NCBI RefSeq assembly: GCF_042885655.1 | Contig: NZ_JBHVRO010000004.1 | Location: 290,268 to 354,267 of the forward strand | Source of the DNA: Psychrobacillus sp042885655 | GTDB taxonomy: Bacteria; Bacillota; Bacilli; Bacillales_A; Planococcaceae | Length of the DNA stretch: 64,000 nt | Direction: 5' to 3' | Shown here: positions 33,263 to 41,299 of the stretch, in pieces | Layout: each line of letters opens with the position of its first letter | How positions within the stretch are numbered: position 1 is the stretch's first letter | The notes under the pieces: generated by a model | The model's database searches: none | What the model was told of the DNA's origin: nothing | What the model saw: only the letters and a program-made list of their open reading frames with translations | Program-made: the position numbers and the translations under genes

Positions 33263-34567
33263 ATGGAAGAAGTGTTAAAGCTGAAAAAGGCCACATATCA
33301 TTTGTGGACATTTACAATTAGCAAGATGATTTCGAGTTTTGGGGCACAAGTGTATGCTTTTGCAATTAGTTTTTATATTTTGCAGCTGACTGGCTCCGCA
33401 ACAAGTTTTGCAATGAATTTAATATGCAGCATTTTACCGAGAACACTGGTAGCTCCATTTGCTGGATATGCTGCAGATAGATACTCAAGGAAAATGATTG
33501 TTATCGTTGCGCAAATTGCAACTACTTTAGCGATAACTGGTTTACTTATTTTTAGTTTAACAGCTGGATTATCATTAATAGCGATTTATACGACAACTGT
33601 TATTTTATCGTTAACTTCCTTATTTTCAGGTGTTACATTTAGTTCTTCAATTACGGGGTTAGTAGATGAAAAAAGAATTCAAAAAGCAATGTCTTTGAAC
33701 CAAATGTCCATTTCTTTTGCTGCAATTGGAAGTCCTGCAGTTGGTGGATTATTATACGGTGCTGTAAAAATGCCTGTATTTCTTATTATGTATCTGGTTG
33801 CGTCCGTCTTAGCTGTTGCTTTAGAATCAACGATGAATTTTAATTTATTTGCTAAACGTAAAGAAATAGTAGAAGGAGAAGAGAAGGAGCCAATGCTGCA
33901 GAGCATGAAAGCCGGGTTAAATTATTTGTTGAAACAACCAATTTTGAAAGTTATGATTGTCCTCTTACTTCTTGTCAATTTTCTTTTCGGAGCATTTGAA
34001 GTCGGATATTCATTTATTTTAATTGAGAAGTTGAAAATAGGGTCACAGCATTTTGGGTTTACACAAGGTGCATTTGCAGTGGGAATGCTACTAATGTCTA
34101 TCTATTTTTCCAGTCGTAAAGAGTTGAAATATCCTTTCTTAGTTTCCAAATGGAGTATTATCGTGCTTGGAATTTTGATAGGAACGATTGCTTTACCATT
34201 GTTAATTGGTATGTCTTATGTAGTGACTGTTGGGTTTTATATTTTTATCATGTTTGTTTTTGGTGTTGCAATAATAATCACAAATACGCCATTACAAGTA
34301 ATGATGCAAAAAATGGTTGATGATGATTATAAAGGGCGAGTGTTTTCTATATTAGAAACTTTTGCAATGGGATTAATGCCACTCGGGATGGTACTATTCG
34401 GATTTTTATACGATGTTTTACCAGCACCAACAATTCTTATTGCTTCTGCCACAATATTAATCATAGTTGTGTTAATCCTTGCTAGACCGTCTGTTGTTAG
34501 AATTGCTCACCCTGAATTAAAAAGAAAAAATGCGGATACATCTCTATCGGTTACAGCGAATGAATAA
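33263..34567 (+). CDS. MFS transporter, DHA3-type efflux protein
   Basis: The 434-residue protein has 12 hydrophobic segments and the DHA3 (macrolide-efflux-like) pattern: KATYHLWTFTISKMISSFGAQVYAFAISFYIL at the start, the motif-A loop GYAADRYSRKMIV and the helix-10/11 loop KMVDDDYKGRVFS. It probably exports a hydrophobic compound, using the proton gradient. Its promoter overlaps a palindrome shared with the divergent XRE-TPR gene. GGGGAA precedes ATG 33263. Confidence 0.9.
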   Translation: MEEVLKLKKATYHLWTFTISKMISSFGAQVYAFAISFYILQLTGSATSFAMNLICSILPRTLVAPFAGYAADRYSRKMIVIVAQIATTLAITGLLIFSLTAGLSLIAIYTTTVILSLTSLFSGVTFSSSITGLVDEKRIQKAMSLNQMSISFAAIGSPAVGGLLYGAVKMPVFLIMYLVASVLAVALESTMNFNLFAKRKEIVEGEEKEPMLQSMKAGLNYLLKQPILKVMIVLLLLVNFLFGAFEVGYSFILIEKLKIGSQHFGFTQGAFAVGMLLMSIYFSSRKELKYPFLVSKWSIIVLGILIGTIALPLLIGMSYVVTVGFYIFIMFVFGVAIIITNTPLQVMMQKMVDDDYKGRVFSILETFAMGLMPLGMVLFGFLYDVLPAPTILIASATILIIVVLILARPSVVRIAHPELKRKNADTSLSVTANE

Positions 34568-34571
34568 AGTA

Positions 34572-34610
34572 AAGGCCACGGAGAAACATTCTGTCTCCGT
34601 GGCCATTTGT
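34572..34610. terminator. Terminator of the DHA3 exporter gene
   Basis: GGCCACGGAGA pairs with TCTCCGTGGCC, with a T run after it. Confidence 0.85.
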
Positions 34611-34634
34611 TTTTTTAAAAGATGAAATGGAGAA

Positions 34635-34707
34635 TCGATCAATCTTCCATGATAATTGATCAATGTCTACCCGATATCGATCAATCTTTAACAACAATCA
34701 ATCAATC
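34635..34707. repeat. 21-nt-period array of GATCAATC
   Basis: GATCAAT words start at 34637, 34658 and 34679, with AATCAAT at 34700, exactly 21 nt apart. It lies between the terminator and the convergent MFS gene and ends just before that gene's stop. The TTGATCAA form is itself palindromic. Confidence 0.65.
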
Positions 34708-35871
34708 TCACTCCGCATTTCGTAATGTTTTAGTAGATCTGCGGAATGCAAAGATAAAACCAATCGAAAGAACCGCGAGGACGCCTGATAGTACATAAAT
34801 ATTGTTTGGTTGGATTGTGAATAGCCATGCGAATAATAAAGGACCAATAATTCGTCCTAGATTATCCATTGAATAACTCATCCCAGCAGCTGTTCCGTAA
34901 CTTCCACCTGACTCTTTTGTACTAAGAGAAACGATTGTCGTTCTAGCAAGAGCATTACCTGCTGTGAACACGCAAAGCGAAAAACCAGCCCAAAAAATGT
35001 TTGTAGTAAATACTGTCATAAACAAACCAACGGCAGTAATAATCTGTGCATATAAAAGCCACTTCGTTTCAGTACCATTTTTAATACGTCTAACAACGCC
35101 ACCTTGAATAGCAGCGTCTACAAAGCCACTGAACATAAACAGATAACCGATTTGTAAAGGAGTAATCTCCACTTTCCTGATTTGGAACAATTGGAATGTT
35201 GCTTCCAAACCAGCAAGTAAAAAAGTTACCATAAATGAAAATAGGAATAAATATTTTATACGATACGTCCATAAACTTATAGCACCTTTAGGAAGAAGGG
35301 CACGTTTATTTGCTTCACCTGAACGTTCTGGTTCTTTTAAAATGATAGAAGCGTATATAAAAATTACTAACAATAATATTGCGGAAACAGTAAATGGTAA
35401 TGATAAACTAACATGACCTAACACACCACCTATTGCAGGTCCGAAAATAAATCCTAAACCAATTGACATCCCTAGAAAGCCCATATACTTATTGCGGTTT
35501 TCTTCGTTAGATAAATCCGCAGCAAAACCTGTTACAGCTGTGTAAAGTGCCCCAGAGAATAATCCTCCAACTACTCGAGATAAGTAAAGCATGAAAAGAG
35601 AATCAAAAAATAAAGAAAATAACCAAAAGCTTAAGCTAAATCCAACAAGCCCAATTAAAATAAGCGTTTTTCGTCCAATTCTATCGGAAAGCATTCCCCA
35701 AAGAGGGGCAGTAAAGAAGGACGCTAAAGCATAAACAGTTAATAATCCTCCTACATGCACTTCACTGTAGTTTTGCTGTAAAATTACCACTGGTAATACA
35801 GGAATAATTATTCCAAAACCAAGATAAACTAAAAACTGAATGGACATTAAAATAATAATAGTTTTTTTCAT
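34708..35871 (-). CDS. MFS transporter, DHA1-type drug efflux protein
   Basis: The 387-residue protein has 12 transmembrane segments and the DHA1 multidrug pattern: MLSDRIGRKTLILIG (motif A) between helices 2 and 3 and LGMSIGLGFIFGPAIGG (motif C) in helix 5. It resembles the Bacillus YttB/Bmr/NorA-like and TetA-like group. A substrate cannot be named. It is convergent with the DHA3 exporter; the stop abuts the GATCAATC array. Confidence 0.9.
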   Translation of the reverse strand: MKKTIIILMSIQFLVYLGFGIIIPVLPVVILQQNYSEVHVGGLLTVYALASFFTAPLWGMLSDRIGRKTLILIGLVGFSLSFWLFSLFFDSLFMLYLSRVVGGLFSGALYTAVTGFAADLSNEENRNKYMGFLGMSIGLGFIFGPAIGGVLGHVSLSLPFTVSAILLLVIFIYASIILKEPERSGEANKRALLPKGAISLWTYRIKYLFLFSFMVTFLLAGLEATFQLFQIRKVEITPLQIGYLFMFSGFVDAAIQGGVVRRIKNGTETKWLLYAQIITAVGLFMTVFTTNIFWAGFSLCVFTAGNALARTTIVSLSTKESGGSYGTAAGMSYSMDNLGRIIGPLLFAWLFTIQPNNIYVLSGVLAVLSIGFIFAFRRSTKTLRNAE

Positions 35872-36015
35872 TTTTACCCCTGCCTTCTTAAAATCTGCTA
35901 CTCTCTATATTACATCTTTCCTCTAAGTTTGCCACTCCGTAATAATGAACATAGAAGCTACTTATAATGTTATACGAGAGAATTAAGAAGGACAGTTATA
36001 TTTGTATAATCCGAA

Positions 36016-36054
36016 AAGGAGCTACCCGATTATAAAAAAAGTGATAGCTCCTTA
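36016..36054 (-). terminator. Terminator of the CBS-domain gene
   Basis: AAGGAGCTA pairs with TAGCTCCTT across a 20-nt loop, with TTTT on the minus-strand side. Confidence 0.65.
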
Positions 36055-36057
36055 GGT

Positions 36058-36471
36058 TTAATATTTCCGTGGTTCGGATATACTTTCCATAGCATGAGAA
36101 ATTTCTTGTGCATGAGGAAAAGGAAATGCCAAGTCAGCTAAAGAAACAAAACCAACTAGCTCACTATTCTCCACAACCGGGAGCCGACGTACTTGGTTTC
36201 TCGCCATAATGATGGAAGCTTCAGCTGTAGAGTCTTCAGGGGACACAGAAATGACGGATTTGGTCATAACATCTTCCACCTTACTTTTAGTGTCTTTGGC
36301 AACAGAACGTGTCACAATATCACGATCGGTAATCATGCCTACAAGTTTTTTATTACTGAGGACCGGAAGGCAGCCAATATCTAAAGTACGCATTTGGTCA
36401 GCAACTTCGTTCACATAATCTTGGGGATTACAGGTAACGACTTCTTTACTCATCACATCTTTCACATTCAC
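36058..36471 (-). CDS. CBS domain-containing protein
   Basis: The 137-residue protein is made of two CBS motifs (about residues 8-58 and 72-125), forming one Bateman module that usually binds adenine nucleotides. Signatures are LPVLSNKKLVGMITDRDIV and LPVVENSELVGFVSLADLA. No catalytic domain is attached, as in Bacillus YhcV/YlbB-like proteins. The role is unknown. GGAGTGAT precedes the start. Confidence 0.88.
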   Translation of the reverse strand: MNVKDVMSKEVVTCNPQDYVNEVADQMRTLDIGCLPVLSNKKLVGMITDRDIVTRSVAKDTKSKVEDVMTKSVISVSPEDSTAEASIIMARNQVRRLPVVENSELVGFVSLADLAFPFPHAQEISHAMESISEPRKY

Positions 36472-36649
36472 TTAAATCACTCCTTTTTGTTATTATCTAG
36501 CTTGGTTTACAAAAGAATAAAATATGTAACAAAAATGAAAGATTTAAACGATATAAAAAGTGTTATGATGGGGTAGAGATAAAATAAAAAAACAAGAAAC
36601 TTTTTTAATAATAAATCGTAATAATAGATGAAAGGACGAGGTGGAAAGA

Positions 36650-36787
36650 ATGGCTAAGGAAGTTGATTTGAAGAAAATTGTAAGTAATCTTGCAAAACTA
36701 GGTGTGACTGTTACAATGACAAAATCGAGACTTGACATGCTTAAAGCGTTAGCACCACCAGCACAAAGTCCTCACGTGCAAAGTTGA
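36650..36787 (+). CDS. Small basic protein, 45 residues (hypothetical)
   Basis: The ORF reads MAKEVDLKKIVSNLAKLGVT, then VTMTKSRLDMLKALAPP and a short polar tail. It has the ribosome site GACGAGGTGG 5 nt before ATG 36650 and a long terminator right after the stop, so it is very probably expressed. The amphipathic helix-turn-helix-like content is suggestive of a small regulator, but I know no family. Confidence 0.65.
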   Translation: MAKEVDLKKIVSNLAKLGVTVTMTKSRLDMLKALAPPAQSPHVQS

Positions 36788-36789
36788 AA

Positions 36790-36850
36790 AGAGGGTGACT
36801 CTAAAAAAGTTCGTAACACACGAATTTTAGAGCCACTCTCTTTTTTTTTA
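36790..36850 (+). terminator. Terminator of the 45-residue gene
   Basis: A long hairpin pairs CTCTAAAA with TTTTAGAG, with outer GAGGGTG/CACTCTC-type pairing, followed by nine T. Confidence 0.85.
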
Positions 36851-36889
36851 TTTGAAAATATAATAACGAATTCGCTCTATGGTTCACAC

Positions 36890-36925
36890 AAAAATCCCGC
36901 GGTAATAGTGAAACCGCGGGATTTT
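36890..36925 (-). terminator. Terminator of the first rodA gene
   Basis: AAAATCCCGCGGT pairs with ACCGCGGGATTTT. It is symmetrical and works on either strand. Confidence 0.85.
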
Positions 36926-36926
36926 C

Positions 36927-38111
36927 TCAGTCATCTTCATTTTTAGCGAACATATACGTTTTATGATGGAATTTCATACTGAATACTAAGCCTATTGCGA
37001 GCATATTTCCGATTAACGAACTTCCGCCATAACTAATGAAGGGTAATGGAATTCCTGTAATCGGAAGTAATTGAATGGTCATACCGATATTCTCGAAAAC
37101 ATGAAAAGTTATCATAGCAATAATACCAGTGCACACATATGTGCTAAATGGATCTTTAATTTGTATGGCTGTTTTTGTTAATTGGTAAATGAGTAAAAAG
37201 AATAAACTTATGACAATACTCGCACCTATAAATCCATATTCCTCACCTATTACACTAAAAACAAAGTCTGTATGATTTTCCGCTACATAAACTTCTCTAC
37301 CTTTATACCCTTTTCCAAACATTTCACCTGAACCTATTGCTTTTAAAGAAGTAATTAAATGATAACCTTCTGTATTAGCATATGAATATGGATCTAACCA
37401 TGAATACACGCGACCAAATTGATATTTGTGGAAACCAAACTTTTCTAGAATATCTTGCTTATAAAGTGCCATCCATAAAAAAGTACCACCCATTGTGATT
37501 GATGTGAATAAGACAGGTACAACTATTTTCCAAGTGATTCCCCCTACAACTATTAATGCAGATGTAATAGCAAGGAATACTAGGGAAGTACCCAAATCAG
37601 GCTGCTGAATAATAAAGAGTAACGGGATGCCGGTTGTTATTAAGATTTTTCCAAGTAGAATGATATCCGTTTTTATAGAACGAAATAAAAACTTTTCGTT
37701 GTGTTTACTTATAACTTGGGCAAGCGCTAATATGAAGAAAGTTTTCATCAGTTCAGAAGGTTGGAGGCTTCCAATTCCAGGTAAATGAAACCAGCTTTTT
37801 GCCCCTCCTCGCGGTTCTGCAATTTGACCTACTCCCCCTGGTGCTAAAACAAGGGCTATTAATATTAAAATACCACCTGCATATAAAAACCAAGACATTT
37901 TTTTATATTGTTCACTATCAAAAAACATTGTTAAGCCTATAACAAGTGCACCTGAGATATACCAAAATGTTTGTTTTGGTATGAAATTTGTATGATATTG
38001 GTCTGTAGTTTGGGCTGAGGAGATTGCAATTATACTAACTATATAAAATAGTAAAAGGATAAAAGCAAGAGTCCAATCGAAGCGGTCGGAGAAGCTTTTT
38101 TTATTTTCCAT
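36927..38111 (-). CDS. rodA: RodA/FtsW/SpoVE family glycosyltransferase (rod-shape protein), copy 1
   Basis: The 394-residue protein has about ten membrane segments and the SEDS family hallmarks: FDWTLAFILLL at the N-terminus, QPSELMKTFFILALA, and the C-terminal TGIPLPFISYGGSSLIGNMLAIGLV. SEDS proteins polymerise lipid II into glycan strands. RodA works with PBP2-type transpeptidases in elongation. The start is ATG 38111 after AGGTGA; the GTG at 38120 is inside the ribosome site. A close paralogue lies upstream in the same direction. Confidence 0.9.
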   Translation of the reverse strand: MENKKSFSDRFDWTLAFILLLFYIVSIIAISSAQTTDQYHTNFIPKQTFWYISGALVIGLTMFFDSEQYKKMSWFLYAGGILILIALVLAPGGVGQIAEPRGGAKSWFHLPGIGSLQPSELMKTFFILALAQVISKHNEKFLFRSIKTDIILLGKILITTGIPLLFIIQQPDLGTSLVFLAITSALIVVGGITWKIVVPVLFTSITMGGTFLWMALYKQDILEKFGFHKYQFGRVYSWLDPYSYANTEGYHLITSLKAIGSGEMFGKGYKGREVYVAENHTDFVFSVIGEEYGFIGASIVISLFFLLIYQLTKTAIQIKDPFSTYVCTGIIAMITFHVFENIGMTIQLLPITGIPLPFISYGGSSLIGNMLAIGLVFSMKFHHKTYMFAKNEDD

Positions 38112-38221
38112 TAAATTCACCTAAATATCTTTCTAAAATCATTTTTTTGTATTACTCTTGCCAAGTGTAGACGAGGTCACTGATAAAGTCCATATAATTT
38201 GATTTTACAAGATGGGCTTGT

Positions 38222-38325
38222 AGACGATCGTTGAAACGGCTCCCTTTCCGCGGGCGTTACTCAGCCACCTCGCTTCGCTGTGGGATATTCGACTAATGCA
38301 ATTCCCGCTGGAGTGTCGCCTTTTT
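38222..38325. repeat. Dispersed repeat, family B, copy 1
   Basis: GCTCCCTTTCCGCGGGCGTT, then CACCTCGCTTCGCTGTGGG and ATTCCCGCTGGAGTGTCGCC define a GC-rich element in an A/T-rich gap. It is related to the copies at 53.55 and 53.84 kb. GCGGG and CCCGC arms can pair. Confidence 0.7.
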
Positions 38326-38345
38326 TCAATGATTTTCTAAAAATA

Positions 38346-38387
38346 AAAAGTAGAGTGGGGATTGTTGGATCCCCTCTACTTTTTTAG
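38346..38387. terminator. Orphan bidirectional hairpin terminator
   Basis: AAAAGTAGAGTGGGG pairs with CCCCTCTACTTTT (one bulge) and has T runs on both sides. No gene ends directly before it. Confidence 0.6.
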
Positions 38388-38445
38388 TTTTTTAGACAAC
38401 CTCAACTCGCTCTTTTCCCATTTATTAGATAAGAAATAAACAAAG

Positions 38446-38492
38446 AAAACCGGCACTTTTTGTTCAAAATCGAACAAAAAGTGCCGTTTTTT
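38446..38492 (-). terminator. Terminator of the second rodA gene
   Basis: CGGCACTTTTTGTTC (38451-38465) and GAACAAAAAGTGCCG (38472-38486) form a 15-bp perfect stem. Confidence 0.85.
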
Positions 38493-38569
38493 ATATGGAA
38501 AGCTTAATTGTTTTTAAACGATAGTTTTTCAGTGCCCTCGTGTAGACGTCCTATGGGTCTTAAGGTTTC

Positions 38570-39754
38570 TCAATCATCTTCATTTTTGGCGAACATATAC
38601 GTCTTATGATGGAATTTCATACTGAAGACTAAACCAATCGCAAGCAGATTCCCCATGAGCGAACTACCACCATAACTAATAAATGGTAACGGAATCCCTG
38701 TAATCGGAAGTAATTGAATGGTCATACCGATATTCTCAAAAACGTGGAATGTAACCATCGCAATAATTCCTGCGCACACATACGTACTGTAAGAATCTTT
38801 TAGTTGAAGTGTGATTTTCGTTAAATGAAAAATAAGGAAAAAGAAAATGCTAATGACAATACTAGCACCTACAAATCCATATTCTTCCCCAATAACAGCA
38901 AAAATAAAGTCGGTATGATTTTCAGGGACATAAACTACTCGGCCACCATAGCCTTTCCCAAATATCTCTCCAGAACCAATGGCTTTTAAGGAAGTGATTA
39001 AATGCATCCCTTCATTCGAGGCGTATGCATATGGATCTAACCACGAATAGATTCGTGCAAATTGATATACTTGTAACCCAAATTTAGCTTCTAAAAATTC
39101 TTGCATATAAAGAGCCATCCATAACAGTAGACCACCAATACCTAATCCACCTAAAAATAGTGGTAAGATAATTTTCCAAGTAATCCCTGCAACAATAACA
39201 AGAGCAGCTGTAATGGCGAAAAATACAAGAGCAGTACCAAGGTCGGGCTGCTTCAAGATAAATGCCAATGGTAAAAGCATTGTTAAAGCAATTTTTCCAA
39301 GTAATATAAAATCTGTTTTCAAGCTCTTCATTAAATAATTTTCATGATGATTTGTAATCAATCTAGCAAGTGCTAAAATATAGAAAGTTTTCATATATTC
39401 AGCGGGTTGAATATCTCCAATAGGTAAGTGAAACCAACTTTTTGCCCCGTTCTTAGGCGCTACAAAAGCCAAACTTCCAGGCATGATAAAAAGAATAATA
39501 AGAAGTAACACACCAAAACCATAAATATACCAGGACATTTTCTTATATTGCTCGGGTTCAAAAAACATAACTAGCCCTATAATAATAGTGCCCACTACAT
39601 ACCAAAAAACTTGTTTTGCTACAAAGTTTGTTCCAGCATATTGTCCAGTTGTAACCGCAGATGAAATAGCTAGCAAACTTATAATTAAAAATAATAATAT
39701 AATAAACGCAAGTGTCCAATCGAAGCGATCGGCAAAGCTTTTTTTGTTTTCCAT
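38570..39754 (-). CDS. rodA: RodA/FtsW/SpoVE family glycosyltransferase (rod-shape protein), copy 2
   Basis: The 394-residue protein is a SEDS glycosyltransferase very similar to its neighbour; the last 60 residues are almost identical, including GIPLPFISYGGSSLMGNLLAIGLV and MKFHHKTYMFAKNEDD. QPAEYMKTFYILALARL replaces QPSELMKTFF of copy 1. It has its own terminator and upstream region, so the two may be expressed separately. Which one is the main RodA cannot be told. The pair reflects a tandem duplication. Confidence 0.9.
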   Translation of the reverse strand: MENKKSFADRFDWTLAFIILLFLIISLLAISSAVTTGQYAGTNFVAKQVFWYVVGTIIIGLVMFFEPEQYKKMSWYIYGFGVLLLIILFIMPGSLAFVAPKNGAKSWFHLPIGDIQPAEYMKTFYILALARLITNHHENYLMKSLKTDFILLGKIALTMLLPLAFILKQPDLGTALVFFAITAALVIVAGITWKIILPLFLGGLGIGGLLLWMALYMQEFLEAKFGLQVYQFARIYSWLDPYAYASNEGMHLITSLKAIGSGEIFGKGYGGRVVYVPENHTDFIFAVIGEEYGFVGASIVISIFFFLIFHLTKITLQLKDSYSTYVCAGIIAMVTFHVFENIGMTIQLLPITGIPLPFISYGGSSLMGNLLAIGLVFSMKFHHKTYMFAKNEDD

Positions 39755-39961
39755 AGAGTCACCTAAACTTCTTTCTAAATTTCATTTTCATGTTTTAGTT
39801 GCCATAATACTTGTCACAGAAAAACGGCAGCTTACATTTTTCTTATTATAGCTCAAATACATGTTTTTTGCTTGTCAGTTATTAGAGACGTTTAATGAAA
39901 AACAGATGTTTCATTTGTAAAAATTATGCTAATATAAACAGATGATGAGGGAGTGAATTCA

Positions 39962-40702
39962 GTGGCAAAAAAAGAGAAAGAAATAGAAGAATATTTGACT
40001 CATTTATATGTACATGTGAATGAAACAGAGCACTTTGCATTATTTAGTGGACTATCCGTACAGCAGTTTATAAGGTATTTCTCTGATTTGCCAGCTCTTT
40101 TGTTATTAAAACACCGATATGAAGATACATCTTTTAATATCCATACCCAGCTAGAATTTGTTGTGCAAGATCAATACACTCGTTTCTTAAAAGATTACGT
40201 TGAAAGACCGACAGAACTATGTATACTTGACTTCTCTGATGAAAGGAAGTTAAATATGCTGTCTCCTCAAGAACAAGCAGAATTATTATATATAGCGCAT
40301 AAAAAAGAAGCCTTTCGTTTACCATTTTACCATCATTTACAAAATAGATTTGTTTATTTGACAGATGAAGGTGAGCAAATCACCAAAATATATTTTCGTG
40401 ATATAGATGACTTATATAATTTAATAGCTAGTGTATTTAATCAACAAATAAGTGAAAAAGCAAAATCTACTGCCTTTTGGAGAAAGAAAAATAATGTAGT
40501 TTTACCAGAGCTATTCTCGGAAAAAGTGGAAGCATATGCTGATTATTATGAGGATGGTGTTCTAATGTCCTTATTTAAGTTGGATAAAACAAATTATGGA
40601 ATCGAAATAAGATGCTTACCTGAAAATATATTCCCAGATGAAGTATTAGGGGACTTAAAACATCATTTAAACAAGTCGGCTGATTTGTTAATACAAATAT
40701 AA
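39962..40702 (+). CDS. Cytosolic protein of unknown function
   Basis: The 246-residue protein is soluble, acidic and mostly helical, with no membrane segments or cysteines. It contains aromatic-rich parts such as AFRLPFYHHLQNRFVYLTDEGEQITKIYFRDIDDLYNLIA. I see no known catalytic motif. GTG 39962 is spaced 9 nt from GAGGGA; the GTG at 39953 is too close. It lies divergent from rodA copy 2, but nothing links the functions. Confidence 0.65.
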   Translation: MAKKEKEIEEYLTHLYVHVNETEHFALFSGLSVQQFIRYFSDLPALLLLKHRYEDTSFNIHTQLEFVVQDQYTRFLKDYVERPTELCILDFSDERKLNMLSPQEQAELLYIAHKKEAFRLPFYHHLQNRFVYLTDEGEQITKIYFRDIDDLYNLIASVFNQQISEKAKSTAFWRKKNNVVLPELFSEKVEAYADYYEDGVLMSLFKLDKTNYGIEIRCLPENIFPDEVLGDLKHHLNKSADLLIQI

Positions 40703-40705
40703 ATA

Positions 40706-40740
40706 AACGCTTTTGCTTCGTAAAGTTGCAAAAGCGTTTA
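40706..40740 (+). terminator. Terminator of the unknown cytosolic gene
   Basis: AAACGCTTTTGC pairs with GCAAAAGCGTTT around an 11-nt loop. Confidence 0.85.
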
Positions 40741-40750
40741 TTGTTTAGTC

Positions 40751-41140
40751 AAGATTTATTCCAAAGCACTTGGGAATTGGTGAAGAGTATTTGCATTATC
40801 GTCCTGCAAAACCAGTGTTCATGGTACTTTAAAGAATTAAATAATACCTCGGATTTCCGTTTCAGGTGGACGCTTTCCGCGGGGCGAGCGATGAGCCATC
40901 ACCGCCGCTACGCGTACGTTGTGATGGCTCATCTGACTCACTCATCCCGCTGGAGTCGCCACCTTTTACTACAATCCATTAAGTGAGTAGAACCTAACAA
41001 GAAGATTTAGCTTAGCTATCGCTGAGAGGATAGAAGACTGATGCCATGAAAAGCGTCTACCGTAGCGAAAAGCAACGACATTCATATGCTACTCTTCTTG
41101 AAAGGAACGGACGTCTTATTGCCGGGTTTTTCTTAGTCAT
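40751..41140. repeat. Dispersed repeat, family A, copy 3, with a truncated family B tail
   Basis: From TTCCAAAGCACTTGGGAATTGG at 40751 to about 41035 it matches copy 1 closely. The arms GATGAGCCATCAC (40890-40902) and GTGATGGCTCATC (40921-40933) are a perfect 13-bp inverted repeat. AGGTGG/CCACCT and GCGGG/CCCGC also pair, giving one nested fold. From 41030, GACTGATGCCATG and AGCGTCTACCGTAGCG look like a cut, reversed family B copy; its tail (GGACGTCTTATTGCCGGG) recurs near 53985. Confidence 0.8.
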
Positions 41141-41149
41141 ATTATTTAA

Positions 41150-41245
41150 ATGATTAAAAAAACGATTTTGAGGGGAAAGGCATATGCTATCTTAATAGGA
41201 ATGAGTATCTATTTTTTGGTGTTATGGTGGAAATTATTCAACTAA
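41150..41245 (+). CDS. Possible 31-residue membrane peptide upstream of ddl
   Basis: The frame reads MIKKTILRGKAYAILIGMS, then YFLVLWWKLFN: a basic N-terminus followed by one hydrophobic helix ending in WWK. There is no ribosome site at ATG 41150, so expression is doubtful. It may be a remnant or a peptide read from another start. Confidence 0.25.
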   Translation: MIKKTILRGKAYAILIGMSIYFLVLWWKLFN

Positions 41246-41299
41246 TGACACTGTCCGTGATAAACTAGTACTATCCAAAACGTGGAGGTTATTTAACTA

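Larger units (their letters stand above)
38112..38569. other. 458-nt gap between the rodA copies
   Basis: The gap holds a dispersed repeat of family B (38222-38325), an orphan hairpin (38346-38387) and the terminator of rodA copy 2 (38446-38492). I see no gene. Confidence 0.6.

Noticed and set aside
40726..40986. 86-codon ORF in the 40.8-kb repeat
   Set aside because: It translates the dispersed repeat (family A), and similar frames appear at other copies only because the DNA is repeated.
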